Translations under genes and position numbers: made by a program
Origin: an uncultured Eubacterium sp.
Lineage (GTDB): Bacteria; Bacillota; Clostridia; Lachnospirales; Lachnospiraceae
Assembly: GCA_910583555.1 (NCBI GenBank)
Contig: CAJTXO010000013.1
Coordinates: 52,993 to 116,992, forward strand
Length of the DNA stretch: 64,000 nt
Direction of reading: 5' to 3'
Notes under the pieces: model-generated
What the model was told of the DNA's origin: nothing
The model's database searches: none
What the model saw: the letters and a program-made list of their open reading frames with translations, nothing else
Shown here: piece after piece, positions 16,141 to 23,028 of the stretch
How the letters are laid out: each line of letters begins with the position of its first letter
How positions within the stretch are numbered: position 1 is the first letter of the stretch

Positions 16141-17393
16141 ATGCTGCCGTTGCGGTGGCTGCGAGCCTGCTCGAACTGGGCAGTATACTCGTCATCCTGT
16201 CCACATTTGCCGATAAGAGGAAAACGGGTCATGTTATGAAACAGGTGCTGCCCTGCATGATCGTGATGGCGTGTATGGTGGCCATCAATTTTTATCACGC
16301 GAGCCAGTTTTTGCTGCTCGTTTGTTATGGGATGATAATACTGAATTCTTTTTGGTATTATCATTTTTCTGTTCCAGAGGGAATTTGCTATTGTGTGTTG
16401 GGGGTGATTCTAGTCAGTATGCTTGAATTGATATTATATGTTCCGGTCTATCTGATGTGGGGAGGCACTTCGCTGTGGCAGTATATTCCTGTCATGATCG
16501 GCATCCTGATATTTGCCGTGTGCTGGTATGTGCGGCGCCGGAGGATCCTGTTTCCGCTCAGGAATTTCGGCTGGTTGAAGGAAACTAACGGCTGTGTGGT
16601 CATCACGGTCATCGGCGGGGTCGTTTTCCTGACGATCGTGTTGTTTAAGAGTAATGCCGGCCTGAGTTTTATGGAAGGCGTTTATTTCTTATTGGCGGTA
16701 ATGGCCATTATGTTCGCGCTGTTCAGGATTTCCATCTACCGCTATGAAATGAAAGTCAGAAAAGAATATTCGGAGGCGTATAAGCTGCTGTTAGAATTGA
16801 TCCGCAGCCGGCAGCATAAATTTATGAACCAGATCGACGCGATCTACTCGCTGTTTGAGGTATATGACAATTACGATGATCTCGTGCGGGAGCAGACGAG
16901 GGAACTGAAAAACCTGGAGCATTACATGATGCCGAACCAGATCCTCGTGCTGGAGCGGCCTCTTGTGATCGGGCACGTTTATCAGAAAACGTGTGAGGCG
17001 ATGGACAAGGGGATCGATCTGCAGCTTGATCTGACGGGCAGCCTGCACGGACTGGGGATTCCAGATGTCATGCTGATCGAGATCATAGGAAACCTGTTGG
17101 ATAATGCGATGGAGGAAGTGCTGCTGCGCGGGAAAGAGGAGACGGTATATCTGTCTGTGTACCAGCAGGACAATGATCTCTGTATTGATGTCAGCAACGA
17201 ACATGAAAAGATCCCTCAGCACGTCTGCAGGCAGTTTTTTGAGAGTGGATATTCGTCGAAAGGGAATAACCGGGGGATCGGGCTCTATTATGTAAAAAAG
17301 ATCGTGAAAAAATACAGGGGAAATATCGACGCGGGAAATGAGATGAAAAACGGGAGGAACTGTTTTTGCGTCCGGGTGAGCTTTCCTGTATAG
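16128..17393 (+). CDS. GHKL-domain sensor histidine kinase (AgrC-like)
   Basis: A protein of 421 residues. The N-terminal half (about 1-205) has six or seven hydrophobic segments, as in AgrC receptors for cyclic peptides. A helical linker follows with the likely phospho-histidine in IRSRQHKFMNQID, and then the GHKL ATPase with N-box EIIGNLLDNAMEEV and G-box NRGIGLYYVKKIVKKY. It is expected to sense the peptide made by the facing agrBD genes and to phosphorylate the adjacent LytTR regulator. It ends at the bidirectional terminator 17394-17437. Confidence 0.92.
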   Translation: MVWLDAAVAVAASLLELGSILVILSTFADKRKTGHVMKQVLPCMIVMACMVAINFYHASQFLLLVCYGMIILNSFWYYHFSVPEGICYCVLGVILVSMLELILYVPVYLMWGGTSLWQYIPVMIGILIFAVCWYVRRRRILFPLRNFGWLKETNGCVVITVIGGVVFLTIVLFKSNAGLSFMEGVYFLLAVMAIMFALFRISIYRYEMKVRKEYSEAYKLLLELIRSRQHKFMNQIDAIYSLFEVYDNYDDLVREQTRELKNLEHYMMPNQILVLERPLVIGHVYQKTCEAMDKGIDLQLDLTGSLHGLGIPDVMLIEIIGNLLDNAMEEVLLRGKEETVYLSVYQQDNDLCIDVSNEHEKIPQHVCRQFFESGYSSKGNNRGIGLYYVKKIVKKYRGNIDAGNEMKNGRNCFCVRVSFPV

Positions 17394-17437
17394 GAAAACG
17401 AAATTCACCGGCCTAAGACCGGTGAATTTTCGTTTTC
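17394..17437. terminator. Bidirectional terminator between the AgrC-like gene and agrD
   Basis: GAAAACG then AAATTCACCGG pairs with CCGGTGAATTT then TCGTTTTC, giving an 18-bp stem around a 7-nt loop with A-rich and T-rich flanks. It lies 4 bp from agrD's stop on the minus strand and immediately after the kinase gene on the plus strand. Confidence 0.9.
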
Positions 17438-17440
17438 TTT

Positions 17441-17569
17441 TTATTTTACGTCTGGATGTTTCGGCTCCCCGAAAAAGAGAAGGCTTGATCCCCGGCAGTG
17501 GAAAAAGGGGGTAAACAGCACCGCAAGGCTACAGAGGGACACGAGTGCATTTCGTACTGTTTTTTTCAT
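17441..17569 (-). CDS. agrD: AgrD-like cyclic (thio)lactone autoinducer precursor, 42 aa
   Basis: A very short gene read directly from the minus strand. It has ATG 17569-17567, AAAGGAG 6 nt upstream, and a TAA at 17443-17441. The first 25 residues form a basic, hydrophobic amphipathic leader (MKKTVRNALVSL...). The core reads HCRGSSLLFF and is followed by GEPKHPDVK, the charged E-P-K-x-P recognition tail typical of AgrD. In AgrD the ring residue lies four positions before the cleavage site. If cleavage falls between FF and GEP, that residue is a serine (SLLFF), not the usual cysteine. It overlaps agrB by 41 nt. The gene is too short for default gene finders. Family assignment is good; the exact processing is inferred. 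Confidence 0.85.
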   Translation of the reverse strand: MKKTVRNALVSLCSLAVLFTPFFHCRGSSLLFFGEPKHPDVK

Positions 17570-18119
17570 GATGATCTCCTTTCTTACATATTTTCGCAGC
17601 GATCAGCTGCAATATTTGAAAAACGATTACCCAGAACATTAAATTTCGATAGGTAAAGGTTTTTTCGCAGAGAAATAATAAGAAATAGAGGAACGTGACC
17701 GCACAGCTGATGCTCTTATAGATCCGTTCCTGCCGGCCTGTCAGTTTCGGCCGGTTGTCAGACGTGACCGGGCCCACGCAAAAGAGGATGAACGCTCCCA
17801 GCAGCAGGACGGTGTTTTGCACCGGCGGCGGGGGCACGATCGTCCGGGAGGCACATAGCGCCCCGAGCAGGAAAAAGAACGTGAACAAGAAGCAGCCCAC
17901 GTAGGTGCTCAAGTGGATCCCCCCTGAAAAATTGCGGATCGAGAGCAATACGGCGATGGCCATCAGGTACTCGCGATCCATCTGAAACAGGGAAAAGATC
18001 ACATACATCAGGAGAAATTTGCTGCCCTCATACAGCAGGCACGTGTAGACATAGCGCATTCGGGCAAGTTCTCTCTCTGTATATTTTCTGAGTAAGATTT
18101 CTTTGATTTCCTCTTTCAT
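17529..18119 (-). CDS. agrB: AgrB-family peptide-processing membrane endopeptidase
   Basis: A protein of 196 residues, typical AgrB length. The start MKEEIKEILLRKYT at 18119 is preferred because GGAG stands 6 nt upstream; an ATG 3 nt earlier and a longer frame to 18188 are less likely. AgrB is an integral-membrane cysteine protease that trims AgrD and closes its ring. Hydrophobic segments fill about 40-170. The RNFSGGIHLSTYVGCFL block holds the conserved catalytic His and Cys. The C-terminus overlaps agrD. The pair is transcribed toward the AgrA/AgrC-like genes rather than away from them. Confidence 0.9.
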   Translation of the reverse strand: MKEEIKEILLRKYTERELARMRYVYTCLLYEGSKFLLMYVIFSLFQMDREYLMAIAVLLSIRNFSGGIHLSTYVGCFLFTFFFLLGALCASRTIVPPPPVQNTVLLLGAFILFCVGPVTSDNRPKLTGRQERIYKSISCAVTFLYFLLFLCEKTFTYRNLMFWVIVFQILQLIAAKICKKGDHHEKNSTKCTRVPL

Positions 18120-18141
18120 CATGAACTCCAAACTATTTGCC

Positions 18142-18169
18142 GGAGCCAGGTTTCTGGCTCCGTCTTTTT
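18142..18169. other. Hairpin in the agrBD upstream region
   Basis: GGAGCCAG and CTGGCTCC (18142-18149 and 18154-18161) pair around a 4-nt loop. On the plus strand it is followed by TCTTTTT, so it would end plus-strand transcription. Seen from agrBD (minus strand) it is a leader hairpin with no U-run. No plus-strand gene ends here, so it could limit antisense transcription into agrBD or structure the agr leader. Confidence 0.5.
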
Positions 18170-18172
18170 CTG

Positions 18173-18188
18173 ATGATAAGCTTATCAT
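18173..18188. promoter_or_regulatory. 16-bp perfect palindrome upstream of agrB
   Basis: ATGATAAGCTTATCAT is its own reverse complement. It lies 54 bp upstream of the agrB start and 9 bp from the leader hairpin. A dimeric regulator site is plausible; the binder is unknown. Confidence 0.45.
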
Positions 18189-18243
18189 AACAGGCGGGAC
18201 ATGGGTGATATTTTGACAAGAGAGTGTTTCCTCTGATTATTTG

Positions 18244-18277
18244 TGTCATATTTTGTCGAATCATGTCGAATTTTGTC
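18244..18277. promoter_or_regulatory. Four TGTC motifs phased at exactly 10 bp
   Basis: TGTC starts at 18244, 18254, 18264 and 18274 (GACA on the other strand), with GAA following the second and third copies and A+T-rich spacing. All four face the same side of the helix. They lie in the divergent gap between agrBD and the second XRE gene. ATAGAG-type repeats follow at about 18290-18320, and a TATAAT at 18337-18342 serves the XRE gene. This looks like a cooperative operator array. Confidence 0.55.
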
Positions 18278-18385
18278 ACATTAGTGGAAAAATAGAGTAC
18301 GTTATGGGAATATAGAGCGCGATGGAACAATAGTGGTATAATTTAGGAAAAGGATTTTACGGTCCACACAGCAAGGAGTGGTTAC

Positions 18386-18715
18386 TTGAGTGATTTGAGA
18401 GAGGTATCGGTAGGTACGCGCGTCAGGGTTCTGAGAATGGAGCGGGGGTATTCGCGGGAAAAATTGTCCGAGGACGCAAAAATATCGGTGAAGTTTCTGT
18501 ATGAGATCGAAACCGATAAAAAGGGATTTTCCGCTCATACGTTAATGAATCTGTCCGAGGCGCTCGGCGTGAGTACGGATTACATCATGACTGGCCACGG
18601 CGGGAAAACAGACGCCGGCGCGGTGATGGAGCGCATCCATCCAAAGACGCTGGAGGAAGTGGAGGCGCTTCTGAAACTTGCCCGCGAATGGATCAGGCAT
18701 GATGAAAGGCCATAA
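18386..18715 (+). CDS. XRE family transcriptional regulator
   Basis: A protein of 109 residues starting at TTG 18386, with AAGGAG 7 nt upstream and no in-frame ATG before the HTH. Residues about 8-62 are a Cro/C1-type HTH (GTRVRVLRMERGYSREKLSEDAKIS, then FLYEIE), followed by NLSEALGVSTDYIMTG. The C-terminal region (MERIHPKTLEEVEALLKLAREWI) is helical and could dimerise. It is divergent from agrBD across the phased TGTC array and convergent with the P-type ATPase gene, whose end is only 5 bp away. It may control agrBD or itself; the target is inferred from position only. Confidence 0.82.
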   Translation: MSDLREVSVGTRVRVLRMERGYSREKLSEDAKISVKFLYEIETDKKGFSAHTLMNLSEALGVSTDYIMTGHGGKTDAGAVMERIHPKTLEEVEALLKLAREWIRHDERP

Positions 18716-18719
18716 ATCG

Positions 18720-21275
18720 CTATCTGGCCCGCTTTTCCAGTTCGACCAGCGGGATCGGCAGGAGGGCGAGAACGGCTACTATAAGCCACTGTATATTTGT
18801 CAGGGGCGTTGTCTTAAATATGACCTGCAGGGCGGGAAGCGTGATGACGGCACACTGCATCGCCATACATAACAAAACGCTGAATAAAAGTTTCCTGTTC
18901 GAGAAGAAGCCGATCTGGAACAGTGAACTCGAACTGCGCATGTTCAGCGAGTGGACGAGCTGGGAGAGGGACAGTACGGCAAAGCACATCGTGCTGCCGG
19001 CCTGATCCCCGCCGAGCATATAGGCAAACAGCGCCAGTGACCCGATGAACATGCCCTCTACGATAATGGTAAACATGCCTCCACCGCCGAACAGTCCCTT
19101 TGCCGCGCAGACCGGCGGTTTTTTCATAATGTCCCGCTCCGGCGGTTCGAGTCCCAGGCAGATGGCCGGGAACGAATCAGTCACGAGGTTGATGAACAAG
19201 AGCTGGACGGGCAGCAGCGGGGAAGCTTTTCCCAGCAGGATCGCGAGAAAGATCGTCATGATCTCCCCGATGTTACACGAGAGGAGGAAATGCACGGCTT
19301 TTTTTATGTTCTGGAAAATGCCGCGCCCTTCCTCGACCGCATCGACGATCGTCGCGAAGTTATCGTCCATGAGTATCATGTCGGCGGCGTTTTTCGCCAC
19401 ATCCGTTCCCGATTTTCCCATCGCGCAGCCGATGTCCGCTTTTTGCAGCGCGGGGGCGTCGTTCACGCCGTCGCCTGTCATGGCCACGACTTCCCCATTG
19501 TTCTGGAACGCCTTGACGAGCCGTACTTTGTGTGCGGGCGAGACGCGCGCGAAGACGGGGTATTTATAAATAACGCGGGACAATTGCGTATCTGTGATGC
19601 TGTCCAGTTCGGCGCCGGTCATGACCTGATCGGCGCTTTTGCATATCCCGAGTCTGGCGGCGATCGCGGACGCCGTCACTTTGTGGTCGCCGGTGATCAT
19701 AACCGGGCGGATGCCGGCCTGACGGCATTTGGTGACGGCGAATTCCGCTTCTTTTCTCGGCGGGTCGATAAATCCGGCCAGGCCGATAAACGTCATGTCC
19801 CGTTCGTAGGAAGCTTTGTCGCCGCGCAGGTGGCTGCCGATGTCATCCCGGCAGGCGATCGCCAGAACGCGCAGGGCGTCGGCGGCGTAGGCCATCGCCT
19901 TATTGTCGATCTCATGGCGCAGGGCTGGCGTGAGCGGCCGTACCTGGCCGTTGATGAGGATATGGCTGCACCGTTTCAGGATGATTTCCGGCGCGCCCTT
20001 CGTAATGCTCTGGGCGCCTGATCCGGTCTCGTGGAACGTCGTCATCATCTTCCGTTTGGAATCAAAGGGCAGCTCGTCGAAGAGGTGATACCTGCGGCGC
20101 ACGCTGTCCGTGTCGATCGAAAGTCCGGCGGCCCGCTCGAGAAGAGCCTGTTCCATCGGATCGATGCCGTGGTTGCACAGGGCGAAGCAGGTAAACAGTT
20201 TCTGCGGCGAATCCATCGTGTATTCTTCGGCTACGGTCATGCGGTTTTCCGTGAGCGTGCCGGTTTTGTCCGAGCAGATGACGGTGGCGCTGCCGAGCGT
20301 TTCCACGGCCGGAAGCCGACGGATGATTGCATTCCGCTTCGCCATGCGCTCGACGCCGAGAGAGAGCATGATCGTGACGAGCGCGGGCAGGCTTTCGGGA
20401 ATCGCGGCCACGCCGAGGCTGACGGAAGTCATAAACATCGAAAAGACGGGCTGTTTATTTAAAATGCCGATGATAAAAAGTGCGAAGCAGATCAGGAGAG
20501 CGACTGTGCCCAGCACTTTTCCGGTATGGCTCAGCTTTTTCTGGAGCGGCGTGTCAGGAGCCGATTCCTCGGAGATCATGCCAGCGATATGGCCGAGCTC
20601 CGTGTTCATGCCCGTGGCTGTCACGATGGCTTTTCCGTGGCCGGACACGACGATCGTCCCCGAAAAGGCCATATTTTTCTGCTCGGCGATGGGAACGGCG
20701 TCGGCTCCGATCGGCGCGGTGGTCTTCTCGATCGGGTGTGTCTCTCCGGTCAGCGTGGATTCTTCAATGGAAAGTCCCATGACGGAGATGATCCGCGCGT
20801 CGGCCGGCACGAGGTTTCCGGCTTCGAGGATGATGACGTCTCCGGGGACGAGGAGCGTCGAGTCGAGCTGTTTCATTTCGCCGTCCCGCACGACGAGGGC
20901 GAGCGGCGCTGACAGATTTTTCAGCGCTTCCAGGGAATGCCTGGCCTTTGCCTCCTGGACGACGCCCAAAATGGCGTTGATGATAATGATGGCCAGTATG
21001 ATGGCGGGTTCGATGAAGTCCACCTGATGTTCCAGCCAGGAGACGCCGAACGAAATGGCGGCCGCGATCAGCAGCGTGATGATCATGAAGTCCTTAAACT
21101 GGTCAAAAAAGTTTTTCAGTATGCTGTCCTGCTTTTTCTGGACAAGTTGGTTTTTTCCGTATTTATTTAGCAGCGAGCCGGCTCTTTTCCCGCTCAGGCC
21201 GCGTCCGCTGTCGGTTTGCAGCTGCTGTTCGAGCGTGGATAGGCTGCTCTGGTACCATTCCGTCGTTTTTTTCAT
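18720..21275 (-). CDS. Calcium-type P2 cation-transporting ATPase
   Basis: A protein of 851 residues with the full P-type layout. The cation ATPase N-terminal domain is about 1-70, and the actuator loop contains SIEESTLTGE. The phosphorylation motif ICSDKTGTLTENRM is present, with KGAPE in the nucleotide domain, MITGDHK, and hinge MTGDGVNDAPAL. Membrane motifs AAIPESLPALVTI (M4) and NLVTDSFPAICLGLEP (M6) match the calcium-binding positions of SERCA/PMCA-like bacterial pumps. It would export Ca2+ (or Mn2+) from the cytoplasm using ATP. It is monocistronic on the minus strand. Exact ion specificity is not proven by sequence. Confidence 0.92.
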   Translation of the reverse strand: MKKTTEWYQSSLSTLEQQLQTDSGRGLSGKRAGSLLNKYGKNQLVQKKQDSILKNFFDQFKDFMIITLLIAAAISFGVSWLEHQVDFIEPAIILAIIIINAILGVVQEAKARHSLEALKNLSAPLALVVRDGEMKQLDSTLLVPGDVIILEAGNLVPADARIISVMGLSIEESTLTGETHPIEKTTAPIGADAVPIAEQKNMAFSGTIVVSGHGKAIVTATGMNTELGHIAGMISEESAPDTPLQKKLSHTGKVLGTVALLICFALFIIGILNKQPVFSMFMTSVSLGVAAIPESLPALVTIMLSLGVERMAKRNAIIRRLPAVETLGSATVICSDKTGTLTENRMTVAEEYTMDSPQKLFTCFALCNHGIDPMEQALLERAAGLSIDTDSVRRRYHLFDELPFDSKRKMMTTFHETGSGAQSITKGAPEIILKRCSHILINGQVRPLTPALRHEIDNKAMAYAADALRVLAIACRDDIGSHLRGDKASYERDMTFIGLAGFIDPPRKEAEFAVTKCRQAGIRPVMITGDHKVTASAIAARLGICKSADQVMTGAELDSITDTQLSRVIYKYPVFARVSPAHKVRLVKAFQNNGEVVAMTGDGVNDAPALQKADIGCAMGKSGTDVAKNAADMILMDDNFATIVDAVEEGRGIFQNIKKAVHFLLSCNIGEIMTIFLAILLGKASPLLPVQLLFINLVTDSFPAICLGLEPPERDIMKKPPVCAAKGLFGGGGMFTIIVEGMFIGSLALFAYMLGGDQAGSTMCFAVLSLSQLVHSLNMRSSSSLFQIGFFSNRKLLFSVLLCMAMQCAVITLPALQVIFKTTPLTNIQWLIVAVLALLPIPLVELEKRAR

Positions 21276-21395
21276 ATCTATTGTCCTAATTTTTTCGTTA
21301 CATCATTTTTATGATGAGTTGACAGGAATTATGCCACGAAGAACCTTCTGATATGGCGAATCATAGGATAAAAATAAGTCATATTTTAGGAGAAA

Positions 21396-21938
21396 ATGAG
21401 AAAAATGCTCAAAATCATTTTGCTCGGATTATCGGGAAGCATTGATTCATGGGCGCTGGGGGCGGCGTATGAGGCGGCGGACATAAAGATCCCCTGGACG
21501 ACGAAGGGGATCGTTGCCTTTATTTCCGGTATTACGTCACTCGTGGCAGTACTTCTCGGCGATGGACTCGGGCGCGTGATCAATCCGTTTTATATTCAGA
21601 TGGCCGGCGGCGCCGTGCTCGTTTTCATCGGCGGGAGGACGCTTTGGAGTGTGGTCACGGGGAAAAAGGGGAGAAATTATGACACGGACGCGTCGAAAAC
21701 GATCGAACCGCTCGAGGGGGTCGTATTGGGCGGCGTGCTCGCTTCCGATTCGTTCTGTGCGGGCCTGAGCCTCTGCACGATGGGGGCGGCCGCCTACGTG
21801 TTCCCGCTTGTCGCGGGGGTGCTGACTTTTTTGTTTCTCGTGCTGGCAAAGAAGAGGATCCGCTGCGGCCGCTTTTGCGACTATTTCGCCGGCGCCGTCC
21901 TCGTGGCGATCGGGTTCGCGCAGATGAGCGGACTGTAA
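21396..21938 (+). CDS. MntP/YtaF-like multipass membrane protein
   Basis: A protein of 180 residues with about six membrane segments. AGGAGA precedes the ATG. Two halves each carry a conserved membrane aspartate in a short motif (LSGSIDSWALG near residue 17 and LASDSFCAGL near residue 118), as in the LysE-superfamily MntP manganese exporters and the sporulation protein YtaF. That duplication pattern and the glycine-rich loop GDGLGR support the family call. MntP exports Mn2+; YtaF has no proven transport role, and sequence alone does not decide between them. It lies next to the P-type ATPase but on the other strand. Confidence 0.78.
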   Translation: MRKMLKIILLGLSGSIDSWALGAAYEAADIKIPWTTKGIVAFISGITSLVAVLLGDGLGRVINPFYIQMAGGAVLVFIGGRTLWSVVTGKKGRNYDTDASKTIEPLEGVVLGGVLASDSFCAGLSLCTMGAAAYVFPLVAGVLTFLFLVLAKKRIRCGRFCDYFAGAVLVAIGFAQMSGL

Positions 21939-22029
21939 AACTTTCTATTTACAAAACGCCGTAATTTATATACAATTATAGGGAAAGGGATCATTATGAA
22001 AAGAAGCACCTGAGAGGAAGGCGGGGCAG

Positions 22030-23010
22030 ATGAGTATGGTAGCAGATTTTTTTATGGCGGCGGGCGGAGCCGCCGCCGGATATGTGATCGTGGGACTGGC
22101 CGCCGCGTTGGGGAAACTGATCGTGGGGGCGGTACTGCGGTTTCGTTTTGATGAGTTTGTTTTTTTTATGATCCGCGTCGCGCGCCGGACCGGGACGGGG
22201 GAAAAGGGACTTTCGTTCGGGTTGTGTGACCCGCAGCCCTTTATCAGCTGCAATATGCTGGATACCAGATATACGAAGATGAGGAATCTGATCTATGGCG
22301 CTTTTTCAATGGCGGCCGCGCTCTTTTTTACGGAGACGGTGTGGTTCCAGCTCTACGGCACTGAAATCATGCCGAAAAATGCGATGACGCAGGTGATGGC
22401 TGTCGTCATGGCGGTGTATACGCTCGTGTTGTTTTTTTGGCTTTGTGTCAGCCAGAAAAAAAAGGCCGGCAATGGCGCGGCGGGCATCATGCGCCGGGAG
22501 TACGAGAGGTGCATCGCGGCGGTCACGGCGGGGCAGGAGCCGGGCAGCCTGCAGATCCAGTGGGCGCCGGGTACCGGGAACCTGACGGATAGCGCCATTG
22601 TGAAAAAGTATCTGCTCATGTGCTATTATCATTTTCTGGACCGGGGCGAATACGAGGGCGTGAAAAAGATCATGGACGAGTATGAAAAGTATGTGCCGGA
22701 GAAGTGGACGCAGTCGGAACTGAACGTGCTGTGTGAATTTGTTTTCTATCATGTCATTATCGTGCCGAATGAGGGGAAGGCTAAATATTACGGGAAACCG
22801 TTTCTCGAAAAGCTGGATGGCAGGGAGGACGTCAATGTGAAAAGGGCTTTTGCCTACTGGCTCTTTTTTGTGCAGGGAGATAAAGGCGCTGCGCTGCAGA
22901 TCGCAGTTCAGGCGCTGAAACTGGTGAAATCGTATCATCTCGAGGGGTGCCGCGCGATGGAGGAGCGCCTGCTCGAAGCCCTGATCAAAAAAATCGAACA
23001 AACACCGTAA
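22030..23010 (+). CDS. Hypothetical membrane protein with TPR-like cytoplasmic domain (DUF5717 operon)
   Basis: A protein of 326 residues. Three hydrophobic helices are seen (about 7-38, 88-108, 118-140), followed by a soluble helical C-terminal half (about 165-326) with degenerate repeat-like helices (YHFLDRGEYEGVKKIMDEYEKYV, AYWLFFVQGDKGAALQIAVQALK) that suggest a TPR-type fold. No enzyme motif is visible. It is the first gene of a five-gene unit; the stop lies 18 bp before the DUF5717 start. I do not recognise a named family. A membrane anchor or scaffold for the downstream proteins is a reasonable guess. Confidence 0.65.
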   Translation: MSMVADFFMAAGGAAAGYVIVGLAAALGKLIVGAVLRFRFDEFVFFMIRVARRTGTGEKGLSFGLCDPQPFISCNMLDTRYTKMRNLIYGAFSMAAALFFTETVWFQLYGTEIMPKNAMTQVMAVVMAVYTLVLFFWLCVSQKKKAGNGAAGIMRREYERCIAAVTAGQEPGSLQIQWAPGTGNLTDSAIVKKYLLMCYYHFLDRGEYEGVKKIMDEYEKYVPEKWTQSELNVLCEFVFYHVIIVPNEGKAKYYGKPFLEKLDGREDVNVKRAFAYWLFFVQGDKGAALQIAVQALKLVKSYHLEGCRAMEERLLEALIKKIEQTP

Positions 23011-23028
23011 CAACAGATGGAGGAAGTA

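Noticed and set aside
18142..18169. Plus-strand terminator for a missed gene upstream of 18142
   Set aside because: The only gene on that side is the minus-strand agrB; the plus strand there has no coding frame that ends at the hairpin, so it was recorded as a leader hairpin instead.
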